From Sordaria brevicollis (taxonomy: Eukaryota; Ascomycota; Sordariomycetes; Sordariales; Sordariaceae), in contig JAUTDP010000001.1 of the NCBI GenBank assembly GCA_033439795.1, positions 3,968,001 through 4,032,000 of the forward strand: a stretch of DNA of 64,000 nucleotides. The letters run 5' to 3'. The notes below the pieces were generated by a model. That model ran no database searches, was not told the DNA's origin, and was given only the letters and a program-made list of their open reading frames with translations. A program made the translations under genes and the position numbers. Positions 22,201-32,436 of the stretch are shown in pieces (position 1 is the stretch's first letter; each line of letters opens with the position of its first letter).

Positions 22201-23146
22201 CAGCGTCCTCAGCACCGCTTCCAGCGTAAGCAGCATCAACACTGAAGTCGCTAACAGCGGTGCCAATGGAAATCTGAGCCGAAGGAACAGCAGAACGATG
22301 GGGGTATCAGCCAGCCCAACACAATCTGCTTTAAGAGGCGGCGGCTTCAACCCCAACCCAAGGCGGGATAGCCACCATAGTTACGGCCACAGACGGAGTG
22401 GCAGCAGGAATTACCTGTTTGCATTGAGCGGTGGCGTACCTTCGACACCTTCGACACCAAAAGTTCTGAAGAGAGCTGGGACAACTGCTGCAAGCGGAAG
22501 CAAAAGCAGCAGCGGTGGTGGACATGGAATGATACGTCCAATCTCTGCGCAAGTAACAAGCTCGCACTCACACTCACGGACAGGTTCGATACCACGATCA
22601 GGTTCGGGGGTAGGCAGAGTGGTTTCGATATCCCGATCTGGATCGCCGCAGAGGATCACGTTGACGCCCTCGACACAAGCAGCTCACCACCACCGAAGCC
22701 TAGGTGCATACCAACACAATGGCGGTAGTAGCGCTGTGGGCAGTCCGAGCCCGATTAACGTCAGCATTTTGAAGAGCCGGTTTGAGTTTGATGATGACGA
22801 CGACGATGATAACCATGATAAGAACAATATTGTTAATGGTACTGCCCAGAAGCAGGCCGGCTCTGGCGTTTCGTCGGAGGGCAAGAAACTTGATGAAGGC
22901 GAGGAGAAGAAGAAACTTCCAGTTAGGTTCGCATTGCAGACTTCCTCACCGCAGGTGGTGTCTATAGGGGTAACACCATCATCGCCGTCGCCAAAGTCAA
23001 AGGCGGGTATGTCATCGTATGTGACGCCCAAAGGAAAGCGGTGGAGGCAGAGTAATGAGAGTTTAGGACTTTATGATCGGGATGGGTTTTTGATTAATTC
23101 GCCTGGGAGGCCGTCGGGAGCAAGTCCGGGCTCGGTGCGCGCTTAG
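19238..23146 (+). CDS. Large Ser/Pro-rich single-pass membrane protein of unknown function, 1302 residues
   Basis: One intron-free frame. Residues about 7-36 form a single hydrophobic segment (FGALISIVLLGTFTISATFA, then FLGIWL), followed at once by SRRRRLALEQ, so the short N-terminus is likely outside/lumenal and the remaining ~1260 residues cytoplasmic. That part is low-complexity, rich in Ser, Pro, Arg, Gly and Asn, with many RxxS and SP sites of kinase type, Gln-rich patches (around 285-310) and an acidic run FDDDDDDD near 1185. No enzymatic domain is visible. The conserved-looking end reads RWRQSNESLGLYDRDGFLIN. I do not recognise a family; a phosphorylated membrane-anchored scaffold is a guess. 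The length of the frame and consistent character throughout make it a real gene. Confidence 0.85.
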   Translation: MAAAAGGLLPFGALISIVLLGTFTISATFAFLGIWLSRRRRLALEQAHKQSHCGDLTGETTIAATVQQGNNHVISGDECGDGSPTRRSPRKLQKLPTAVWAAARFNSTTSLLPKIVPKSKGKGKRRDGEVVGEEDDGAISVSMLPGMSWMSGANGNGGVPPFSRLRKTSSGSLLRLHRAKLGGGLGRQKSSASERRMANSAWIDEEALHGPEVSGLGSISDESGDNGNGNGNDGNRKSWLFSWRKGKRRDWIRESWPLRTRTPTVPRLDGDYQELAGSQSHQSQIQGQQTQASEQRAAEQLETETMTGRLGIPSTDSGRRAIRSAYGAMQGMLPEPPQPAVVRGQVGAGRGVFVVQHRHTKSEPQQRILRITNPSLSPTNSPSRPPRTQSTSVNNRQVSTESTLSQILRSTEKRLQEGGSSGVSRRNRATIAAASGPHRGLSLHVAKRLEESRDPGLRRSESLKETRSTRPEHDLPVISPSSSGLVAPLTLIPKPSMGQEQRPNSRESLSSDSDSLLAEPAYSEMPSGLTSPSRVSSIAGAPSVAETDIEMLLMSVDMPSNRSSMTSAASLSTIHSEDESSEGGARVSAGTKTPSPDRAARVAGTGKPAVILQTSSMANNERFTLPAPLSAVDASVPSLPSGSSAARPFTSHGCPVPRPLSTRSQGEVAENNRRSFVRKSIIAQEPIGPMPSMPTRLLPCPGVPSGKNCVIAQTSCGTWHAAMADPFQIPVSPTSLQTSSTDSASPTSSFGSAISRETPKGGLRSPPNKSSTTYNNTLLNSIILPPPTQHRYVDAKTVVGESKPTVTRSMVAQTPERERRWPFINTRTGGVEDGDGYQPPSPTPRSGSARLSRQLSLLQQQRKPSDSSSIYSQDFVAANEAFSPAPVPTFTVPPSPTRTSLPPSPTTVGLAAAQALNAANFQRNSILFAGSQQNTPSRRGSRTANVNRVSVLRDVDDAEDDSNKENMATGTPKASPIAATIAQLRRMNSVLSTASSVSSINTEVANSGANGNLSRRNSRTMGVSASPTQSALRGGGFNPNPRRDSHHSYGHRRSGSRNYLFALSGGVPSTPSTPKVLKRAGTTAASGSKSSSGGGHGMIRPISAQVTSSHSHSRTGSIPRSGSGVGRVVSISRSGSPQRITLTPSTQAAHHHRSLGAYQHNGGSSAVGSPSPINVSILKSRFEFDDDDDDDNHDKNNIVNGTAQKQAGSGVSSEGKKLDEGEEKKKLPVRFALQTSSPQVVSIGVTPSSPSPKSKAGMSSYVTPKGKRWRQSNESLGLYDRDGFLINSPGRPSGASPGSVRA

Positions 23147-23886
23147 TGGTTTGGGGTTAAATAATCGTAATGGGATGAAAAGCCATGGGACTTTGGAGGA
23201 GTTGTCGGTGAACTTCATGGCGTTTTCGTTTGGCTTCTGATATTGGTCGGATATGGCATGTTTTCCTTGACTCATACCCGGGCGTTTGCTTTTCCATTCA
23301 AGCGCATTTTCTTGTAGATAGTGAGGCAAATCTGCCGCAACTCATTTTGGGAGGTTTCGATTGATCACGGTACGTTTGAAGCCGTTGTAGAAGAGTGATT
23401 GTTCAGTGAGGAGTTGCAAGATTGAACTGGCAAGAGGTGAGGAGGTGAAGTGGAGGACGGATGTAACTCCTTGCTCTGATTGGCTCCTTACTCGGCCCGG
23501 CAGCTGCCGGTTGCCTGCTCGGCAACCGCCATCAGCTGCAAATGGACAGTTCGTTGGGCTTACAGTTACACAGCCGATATGGTCGAGAGCTGACCCGATA
23601 CAGCGTCAGTCAACGCTTGCTATTCACAATCTAACCTTCCCGTTAACTGTATGATTTGTTTCCATCATCTCATGAACTATAGTATTCTCTGATTCCGCTT
23701 AACATATCCCATTTGCACTCCCATTGCTCATAAGAACTCGCTTGGTAACCACCACAGCTAACCGACTTTACCTCACCACCAATCCGGACACCACTAGACT
23801 TACCGAACTTACAACTTCACGACATCACGAACCGATATCACCACCAAAACAACACAACGAAACAGCAACACCATCACACAGCCAAG
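23147..23886. other. Intergenic: 3' UTR and leader of the GH18 gene
   Basis: No gene seen. From about 23690 the plus strand becomes A/C-rich, fitting the 5' leader of the GH18 gene. Confidence 0.5.
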
Positions 23887-25029
23887 ATGCCACCCCTCCC
23901 CCACCAACACGCCCCCCGCCTCATAACCTACTACCAAACGCACCACACCCCCTCCGGCGAACCCATCTCCGTCCTCCCCTTCCTCCAAAAGCCTGGCATC
24001 CACCTAACCCACCTCATACTCGCCGCCATCCACATCAACGACGACCCCAACAACCTCACCTTAAACGACCACCTGCCCTCCCACGAGCGCTTTACCTCCC
24101 TATGGGCCGAACTCCGCATCCTCCAAGCCTCCGGCATCAAGGTTCTCGGCATGCTAGGAGGCGCAGCCAAGGGCTCCTTTACCCGTCTTGACGTTCCCAA
24201 CCCCGAATCGGACGTGGAGGGTATGGCTCGTTTCGAAACCTATTACCAGCCCCTTAAACGTCTGATCCAAGAACGGGGGCTGGACGGACTGGATCTAGAC
24301 GTCGAAGAAGAGATGAGTCTTTCGGGAGTAATCCACCTCATCGACCGTCTCCGCAAAGACTTTGGACCGGAGTTTCTGATTACGCTAGCCCCCGTCGCTG
24401 CGGCGATGCTGAATCCAAGACACAACCTATCCGGGTTCGACTACGAAGCTTTGGAAGTCATGCGGGGAAAAGAAATAGCGTGGTACAACACGCAGTTTTA
24501 CTGCGGATGGGGAGACTGCAGTAACCCGGTCATGTACGAGATGATGATCATGAAAGGGTGGCAGCCGGAGAAAATTGTGGTGGGGATGATCACGAACCCG
24601 GAGAACGGAGGAGGATGGGTAGGCTGGCCGGCGTTGGCGGGGTGTTTACCGCTGCTTGTGGCGAGACATCCGAGGTTTGGAGGGGTGATGGGGTGGGAGT
24701 ACTTTAATAGCTTACCGGGCGCGAGGGAGAGGCCGTGGGAATGGGCACAGGTGATGACAGCGCTGTTGAGGGGGAGGCAGGCGTCGGATGAGGGAGCGAA
24801 GTTGTTGGTTAGGTTGGGAGCTCCGTTGCATTTGGATGTTGCGCAGCAGCAGCATCACCAGCAACAGCAGGGGCAGCTTCAAGAAGGAGCCAAGGAATCT
24901 CCGCCACAACAAGTCGAACAAGAAGAGAAGAAAGTGGGTGGGTTGGTAGACGAGGAGGACGAAGTGAACGCGCCGCCAGTAGCAGTGCCCAACTCGTTCG
25001 AGTACCACACTGATGCGGAAGATGAGTAG
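23887..25029 (+). CDS. Intracellular GH18 glycosidase (chitinase/ENGase-like), 380 residues
   Basis: A single open frame starting at ATG 23887. The protein has RLITYYQTHH as first strand, KVLGMLGGAAKGSF as the SxGG-like second motif (about 86-98), and GLDGLDLDVEEEMSL with the GH18 signature DxxDxDxE at 133-140, making Glu140 the acid/base and Asp138 its partner. FLITLAPVAAAM, WYNTQFYCGWGD and GGVMGWEYFNS complete the barrel order. There is no signal peptide, unlike secreted chitinases, which together with the short barrel points to a cytosolic enzyme such as the fungal endo-beta-N-acetylglucosaminidases acting on free or misfolded N-glycans; chitin as substrate is not excluded. The last 65 residues are Gln- and Glu-rich (QQQHHQQQQGQ, VEQEEKK) and probably disordered. 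Confidence 0.9.
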   Translation: MPPLPHQHAPRLITYYQTHHTPSGEPISVLPFLQKPGIHLTHLILAAIHINDDPNNLTLNDHLPSHERFTSLWAELRILQASGIKVLGMLGGAAKGSFTRLDVPNPESDVEGMARFETYYQPLKRLIQERGLDGLDLDVEEEMSLSGVIHLIDRLRKDFGPEFLITLAPVAAAMLNPRHNLSGFDYEALEVMRGKEIAWYNTQFYCGWGDCSNPVMYEMMIMKGWQPEKIVVGMITNPENGGGWVGWPALAGCLPLLVARHPRFGGVMGWEYFNSLPGARERPWEWAQVMTALLRGRQASDEGAKLLVRLGAPLHLDVAQQQHHQQQQGQLQEGAKESPPQQVEQEEKKVGGLVDEEDEVNAPPVAVPNSFEYHTDAEDE

Positions 25030-28000
25030 AAGACAGGACAGCCGAGACAGGTACAGACAGACCTACACAACACTAGACCAAGGATGTTCGTTCCATCCCC
25101 AACAATGTCGACGGAATCACATGCGAAGAAAATTCTGTTGTTGGGTTAGTGGGAATCACGGGACATCCGGTAACCGGCGGGTAGATCTCACACCACCAGA
25201 ACACCATGGCTGCATCTTCGAGGAGGAGAAGGAATCCCATAGTGTCCATACAAACCGCACATCATCATATTTACGCGAACATGACTAATAACTTACGGTA
25301 ATTTGGCAGTTTGGATAGGTCCGGTGAAATGGAGATGCTCAAGAAGGATGAAGAGCGAGTCAGATAAGGGGAAAGGTCTATGGGACCTTACTTTGACTGA
25401 GGGGTTCATCCCGTCTCATCACGGCTTATCAATGCCCTCAACCGTGATAACGCAAATCTTACAGGTTGGCGTGATTGAACCGTGCAGGATTTCTGCGAGA
25501 GCGGCCTTGTTTTTTGGTCCGGAATGATGGCCTGATGTGCCCGCCTTGGACTTGGACACTGGGCAAGTGAGTTGAACTCCACGACCTAACCCATGGAATG
25601 CCCTCAAGATCCCCAACATGTGGCCAGGACCCTGAGATCGAATACAGACCCTGGGGACACCCTTTGACACTGTGTGTCCCTGTTTTGTAAGTCTGTTGGC
25701 GGCTGGCAGCTGGCTTTCCTGTTGCCTGTCGGAACGAGGGCATTCCGGGATGGCGAGTCTCCATTCTGAATGGCCCTTGGCCCACCAGCAAGGCCGGGCT
25801 GCTGCTGCCAGTTGCCAGTCGTGTAATCTGAGGCCAAGTGTCCCGGTTCCGGAATTGCTTCCGGAGGCTCCAACTGGCAGACCAAACAGAAAAAGGAAAA
25901 GTGCTAATGTAGCAAGTCTGACAAGACCCATCAACGACTACAATGCCCGGAGACTTGGATGGTGCCAAGCTCATGCTTCCTCCTTCGTGCGGTCCAAAAG
26001 GTCCGAGAAACATGCCAGCGATATGGCTGTTGAACAGAATCCATATCGTAATGTTATGCTCTTTTCGATATGTCAAACTGGTGCAAAACAAAACCGAACA
26101 TTTTGAATGCTGCAAATGGCTCTATACGCATATGTTATGAGCTGATGTTGGTTATGATCTATACCGGATCACCGCTGTTGTGGCATGCAAACCATGGTGA
26201 GACACCCAATGACTTTGGCTGGCTTTGCATGCGAGACTGACACTGGACAGGCTCTCTTTCGACCCGAATGGATACGGCTCATGCTGCATCGCAGCTTCAG
26301 CTCAATGTAAATTTTTGAGTTTCAGCTCACCGTTCGAGAAAGAAAGGGATTTTGGTCGAATTTTCGTCATCCTCTTGATATTCACTTGTTATCAGAAAGC
26401 GGTGACGTCTTGTTTGATATCTCACCTTACCCAGATACCGCATACGCAAGCGGTGCACGTTCCTCTTTTCTTACACAGTAGGGGATCCCAACCTGCCAAC
26501 ACAAATGCGGCTGCGTGACGCCACCCTATGATGTCCCACAGATGCGAGTGAACGCGAGCTAACGTCAGGCACGATAGGGGATCATAGGTTACCGGTAGCG
26601 TAGCCGCATCTCTCACGAGTGACGTTGTCCGGTCGACAAGGGAGTAACGGACACTCGAACGAACGCGTCGTACAATGATGCCAGAGCTGACGTCCGACGT
26701 TGACGACAAACGATGGAGTTGAGGTCATCTCGTCTTTAGGGGACGTTTGCGATGCGGTCATTGTCATCGGCGGAACGGTGGGAGACGGGACCGCGATGGG
26801 ACGTGTTACCGACCACCGACGTCAGACGGTAGGATGCCAGCGAGATGGGAGGGGGGTGTGCAAACAGTTGAAGTAGAGACGGAGTGAGGAACTGTTGCAG
26901 TGGCAAGGGCCCCGGACTTATCGCCGTGAGCCGCCCGTCAGCTTCAGCGTCAGCGGTAATGGTGAATGCGTCAGAAAGGGAGCAGGGCTGAGGAAGAGGA
27001 GCCGGAGAAAAGGCCGTTTGACGTCAAGGCGGGTGCTGTGCCCGGAGGCTGAGATGGAATAGAGCCGCGCACTAATGTCAGTTTGGCGGCGGCAGCCAGC
27101 CCCAGCCAGCCAGCCCCAGCCCCCAGGTCCCGAGTTTAGGGGTCCAATATTCTTCCCAATACCGGTACGGACAGAAGAAGGATGGAAAGGAATGACGAAC
27201 GGGATGACGGTGCTTTGTTCCCCTGCTTGTTCGGTGCCGTTGGCGGCTCTTGTGTCTTTGAAGATGACGGCACGGGTCGAGGTTCTAGAATGCCTATGAC
27301 AGCAACTGAGAGGGTCCATAGGAAACGGGAATGAAGTGAACTATTGGCAGATCATCATCATCAAAAGCGGCTCCTTTGTTCGGTGTTAGTGAGGGTGGAC
27401 TAAGAAAAGAGCCATGTGTTTGTGGGATGCCAAACTGTCAAGAATGACGACAATGGCCCGTGGAGGCGATTTGTTTACCGTTTGTTTGGTTGCACAAGGA
27501 CAAAACATCGTGAAGTGAGGTCGGCTCTGGCGTCACTTGTTGGGTTAAGCTTCAATCCATGTTCGCCAAACAGACCAATGATTGTGCGTGGTTCCTGCAC
27601 CGGATTCGCTGAATGATGCTTTTCCTCGCTTCCTTCTCCAGACAGGCACTCGGCAATCCTCCGTTCGAGACCACTCAATGACCCACTCCTTTCCTCGTTG
27701 CTGGGAGCCTGGAGGGCAGGCAGGGCGAAAAGCCAAGACAGCCAGAATGGAAGGAACCGAGAGGTGTGAAGTTCAGTTGCAATCCACGCAAAGAGAAACC
27801 GCACAACCGGCACCGAGAAAGAAGAGACCAACAACTCGCAAAAGACTCGAGAGAGAGACACAGAGGAAAATGGCAGCGGCAGGCAGCGGGATACGGGCGG
27901 TCTCTGCAAACTGCAGTGAATTCAAACTGAAAACGAAAGGAGCAAAGAGTTGCAAAGTTCGGCCAGCTGTCGAACAGGGGCACGGCATGTACCTTGTGGG

Positions 28001-30870
28001 GCAGGCAGAGCTAAAAGAGCCAAGACCACGGAAAAGCGGGCCCAGTGGCCTGAGACTGATGTCATCCTACCTTGCCGCATGGGTGGCGCCTTCTGACCTC
28101 AACAGCATTTTCTGTGTGAGAGAGCTCGTCGTGGACTCGTGCCCGCCTCGTCAACACTGTTCGCTGTCCACCTTGGGAGAAGGTGCGGTGCTGGGCTGCT
28201 GCTGAGTTTTTCACCGCACCCGACTCGGACTGTATTGGTCGACGGGAGTTGTAAGGTCAGTCGCGATTTGCTATCATCACCATACCGTCATTACTACTTT
28301 TACAGACTGGGAGCCTTTTCTCGTTTCATCTGCCTCGGGTTTGGGCAGTTCATATCCGTCTGAACTCGGTGAGGCTTGTGGGTTTGGCTCTTTTCATGTG
28401 TAATTGGATCCATTTTGCCGTGATGCTTCATTCAAGTTTCAAATTCCACTGTCGCTTTCTTCTCCTCTTTCGACGAGATTATAGAGGATGAAGCTGTGCA
28501 ACTCAATCAGCGCTATGTTCTGAGCCATCCCACTGTGTGATACCACTTTCCCATTGCAAGCTACGCAGGGACCTTGGGCCGCGTAAATGGGAATTTGCAG
28601 AAATGCCCAATCCAAAGCGGATTTCAAAATGGCTTCATTCCAATGGTAAACACGGAAATGCCATGTTTTTCCCTGGTCTTAGTTCTCACTGCTTCTCGCT
28701 TCCCGGCGCCAGCAATGCCGTCCTGCCAACTTTTGGTTTCCCCCAAACTGCCCCAGCATCCCTTTTCATCTTCGAACCCCCCTTCAAGCGAAACACCCGT
28801 CGACGACCCATTGGGCGGAGTGGCCCCCAACGGGAACTTTTCCACTTCAGCTGCCGTCCTGGCTTCCGAGTTGCGGACAAAAGCGAGCTCTGACAGCCGA
28901 AAAAACAGCGGTACCGTGTTGGAAGGGCCTCTCCTTAACAATGCGTCGCCCACTTTCGTAAAACCCCAAACCGTGAAACCACAAGATACTGTGTATTGAT
29001 AGACATGGACTATTGCGGCCAGAACGCCTTTCTCCCTGCACTAGAGAGGGGGAAGGAGCATTCGAGGAGCACCAGGGTCCGCTTCTCTGGCCGGTCAACC
29101 ATTGACATCATGGGAAACCGCGAATCCCTTCTTCACTTGGGCACGGGAAATACGCCGATCTCTGTTTCTAGCCTGCAGTCATTTTCTTTCACTGCACTGC
29201 AGTGCACTGAACTGTCGTCAGGTTATCAGATGGTGCAAGCCCCAAATATCAACAATACTCGACCTCTGGTAGGAACCAGGAAGGAGCGAGGCACTGTGCT
29301 CACCACGCTCGCACTGACTGGCATTGATTCCCACACACACTTCGCCTCTTTCTCTCTCGCTCTCCCGCGTCACGGGCTTTCACTTCGTCCCATTCTTCCA
29401 CTTTTGCCCAGATCCGTCACCGTACCGCCGCACACGGAATCCCTTCCACTTCACTCACTGCACCCCTTTCACTTCCACGTATGCTCCACGGTTCCGAATG
29501 AGTTCTGGTGAAACTACCGGCGTGCAATTACCCACCCATGATCTTCCTCGCAACCTCTTGCCCTGACCTAGTGGCCAATAGAATGACTTCATCTACACAC
29601 ATCATCAATCTCCCCAAGGCCTCCATTGACCTGCGATCAGCAGGGTCTTGCCCTTTTGGGCGTCGGTTACTTGCGCCAGGAGAAGAACCATTGGAACCCG
29701 TAGGCGGAACCACCGCCCTGAGAGCGTACCTCTATGGCTTCAGAATGCTACAATCTCTAACTGCTACACTATAGCACCCACTCATCTACGCAATGCTCCT
29801 CCAGCAAACCCATTGACATCACCCTATTATGGGTCACACAACACTTACCGTCTCTTCGCCTTTTGCCGTCTAAGCCGCCGGCGCTGAGGACAACGAGGCA
29901 GCCCGCGACACTAGGCAACGGACAATAGACGGTGAGTGATGGTGAGACTCTCCGCTCACTCTGCTAAGCCTCCAACAGTCAACAACAAGAAAAAAAAAAA
30001 GCTTGCGGTATCACGGCAAACTCGTAACGGCCTGAAGGAGCCCATATCGTGTCTGCTTCCAGCTAGTTAAGCCTGGAGATTGATTGGGTCAAAGGCGGAT
30101 CTTTTACGCCATCTCGTGCAGCCCGTAGGCCACGGTCCCCCATGCTTAACGGCGCTCATCACTGTCGATCTCCAATCGAAACAGACAAACCTGTGCAGTT
30201 GTGGGTAGCAGTGCCAAAAAAACGCAGTCTGCTGGACTTGCGGACGACACAGAAAAAGGTACGGGGATTCTTATCCTTAGTCATCGTTTCTGTTGGGCGG
30301 AAGGGGAAGGGGGAGGGGGGTGTGTGGGATTTCGGGACAGTGGTATGGGTTGGTTTGCTGTACACGCCCCTCCCATTGACCCCTTCTTGGCTCTTCTGCC
30401 ACCCGAGATCTGACAGCCGCGGGCGAAAAAAAAAATAAACCCAAAGAGCAAAGAGAAAAAAAGAGGGGAACGCAGATCACCTCACGGTGACGGAGGAGTC
30501 CAAGGAAAGAGAGGGACCGCGGGGGAAAGCAGAGAGAATCCTTTCACCCCTCCCTTCCTTGCACACTCTGCTTTCCACTCTGGCCCTCGGGCATTGGCGC
30601 TGCCTTCCCATCCTGGCAACTGCCTTCTTTCCAGACCCTCACCAAACTCCGTTCTCCATCCCCATCTTCTGACCACCCCTTCCACTTCTTTCTGTGTGTT
30701 CGACCAACCGTTGCCCCGGCTTTGGCTCCTTGCCCCCCTCTTGATACCCCCCTACCTCTGAGTTTAGTGTGGGCCGCATCAGCGCATCAGAGCAAAGTGC
30801 AAACCCATTCCCGCCCTAGTGTACTGTCCGCCTTATGAGATTAGCTTTTTTCTAGCCAAGCACATCTTGT
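25030..30870. other. Long intergenic stretch, no supported gene
   Basis: Nearly 6 kb. Frames such as 27582-28205 (plus) and 28643-28999 (plus, with a hydrophobic start) lack codon bias or family pattern. A CAGCC-rich repeat lies at about 27092-27124. A degenerate tRNA-like 5' fragment lies at 29736-29778 (minus). The right end contains the promoter of the 90-residue protein gene. Confidence 0.5.
29736..29778 (-). pseudogene. Degenerate tRNA-like 5' fragment (Gln-like)
   Basis: On the minus strand it starts GGTGCTATAGTGTAGCAG, which fits a tRNA acceptor strand plus A-box, and continues to ATTCTGAAGCC, like a tRNA-Gln anticodon loop. The anticodon stem does not pair, the D stem is imperfect, and no T-arm/B box or 3' acceptor strand follows, so it cannot be a working tRNA. 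Confidence 0.25.
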
Positions 30871-30877
30871 TATATAG
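30871..30877 (+). promoter_or_regulatory. TATA box of the 90-residue small-protein gene
   Basis: TATATAG 259 bp before ATG 31130, followed by a C/T-rich then C/A-rich leader with no ATG at all until the start codon. Confidence 0.5.
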
Positions 30878-31129
30878 TTTCCCCCTCCTTCCTTTCCCAG
30901 ACCTCTTCGTTCATCCGTCTTCTCGACATCTTCATCCAGCTGAAACAACTTCAACGCTACCTAACAAACTCTTTCCTAAAGTTATTTTCCTACCGTCAAA
31001 TCTCCTTACCGTATCGGCGTTTTTCATCAAGCCTTCACTTCAAAAGATATCCATCCGGCAACCAAAAGCTTAGCTGCCCAACGCCAAACCAACAACAACC
31101 CACACAACCCAATACCCAACATAACAGAA

Positions 31130-31402
31130 ATGTCGGCTGCTACTCAGAACTCTGCCTACTCCATCACCATGTCTCCTCCTCCTCCTTTCGACTTGGGCAC
31201 CTACTCCCGCTCCATGCACCAGCACACCAAGCGCCAGATGGAGGCCGCTTCCCAGACGAACCTGCCCAGGTCCTCGAACTCGTCTTCTCCCAGCAACCAG
31301 AGCTCCAGCAGCCAGAGCCAATCGAACGCCACCCCAAGTCTTCCCAACGGCGTCTCGGGTACCCGCTCAAGAAACCACAGCGACTACAGCTACCAATCGT
31401 GA
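31130..31402 (+). CDS. Small Ser/Gln/Asn-rich protein of unknown function, 90 residues
   Basis: ATG 31130 is the first ATG after a TATA box and a 250-nt ATG-free leader, in context AACAGAAATGT. Residues 18-42 (PFDLGTYSRSMHQHTKRQME) are the only part with ordered character and may form a helix; the rest is Ser/Gln/Asn-rich (SSSPSNQSSSSQSQSN) and ends SDYSYQS. There is no signal peptide or membrane segment. I do not recognise the family. Codon bias (TCC, AAC, CAG, AAG) is that of expressed genes in this window. The layout closely parallels the 74-residue gene at 6598: TATA box, ATG-free leader, single small exon, long flanking space. Function unknown. Confidence 0.65.
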   Translation: MSAATQNSAYSITMSPPPPFDLGTYSRSMHQHTKRQMEAASQTNLPRSSNSSSPSNQSSSSQSQSNATPSLPNGVSGTRSRNHSDYSYQS

Positions 31403-32436
31403 GAGCTGTTTTCGAGAGTGTGTGTATGAGGAGGAATGAAACGGTTGTTTGAGAGCACACTCCACTCTTCACCACCACCAAAAGCAAATTCGCGCGCCCG
31501 CGACATCATATCTTGCTCCTTATCATTCCCCTAAACAACCGGGATGACATCACGCTTTTGACAAAAAGTCAAAGCGACCCACTGCGGTAAACAACATCGC
31601 TGCATGCTGGGAAAAGGAGCAAGACATGCATGCGCCAAACATGACCACCAACCTAATGCACGATCTTTCCAGAGATCCACGTGCCTGTCACAGCCTCGTC
31701 CTCCTGACGAGCTGGATACCTCAACCAGGTCGCATATCAATCGGGCTTTTCGGTGGTGGTGGTTGTTGACTTCTTTTTGATGTTGTTTTTTCGTCATGTA
31801 ATTTTTGGGTTATCGATTGGAAAGGAGTTTTCTTACATTCTCCTTCGCATATTGGTGGCTTGGGAAACACTGGCGGGCTTTTTTGTCTTTTCCTGTTTTT
31901 TTTTTATTTGGCACGGCGTTACACGGGGAGACGGAAATGGTTTTTTTTTTCTGTAAACTCCCCAGGGGCATATATCTAGGGGAAAGCCAAATCGTTATCA
32001 TACGGTGCTTTTTTTTCATGATCATCCGGAATCTGGAAGGGAAAGGAAGGATTAGGGATGTACATATTAGTCGCGAAAGATATCCGGAACGATTGATGAT
32101 TTTGATACTCATTCATGATTCGTCTTTTTAAAATTCGTGATGTGTTGCTATGATCATCCTCTATCTAAGCTAATGTGAGCATGTGGGTTTGCCAATTGGC
32201 ATTGTTGCTGTAAGAAGTAAACTCACTGGGTATCAACGTCCATCCTACGTCGATCGTGAATTTGCTGCAATGTTGAAGGGCTGAAGGCGACGACGGCTGT
32301 AGCCGACCGATTATCATGAATATTCGACATGCCGCAAAAATCTCATTCTGAAGACTTTTGGTGACTCTCCACCCTGACGTACTGATGGCAAAAATCAGGA
32401 TATCTTCTTCACATCCCCGCCCGGCTTATTTCCTTC
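31403..32436. other. Intergenic between convergent genes
   Basis: Long 3' UTR space with T-rich tracts (about 31895-31950). No gene seen. Confidence 0.5.

Noticed and set aside
27582..28205. 207-codon plus-strand frame in the 25-31 kb space
   Set aside because: No ATG-supported conserved start, no codon bias, no family pattern.
28643..28999. 118-codon frame with a hydrophobic, signal-like start
   Set aside because: The hydrophobic stretch is short, codon use is flat, and there is no cysteine pattern typical of small secreted proteins. Not excluded, but unsupported.
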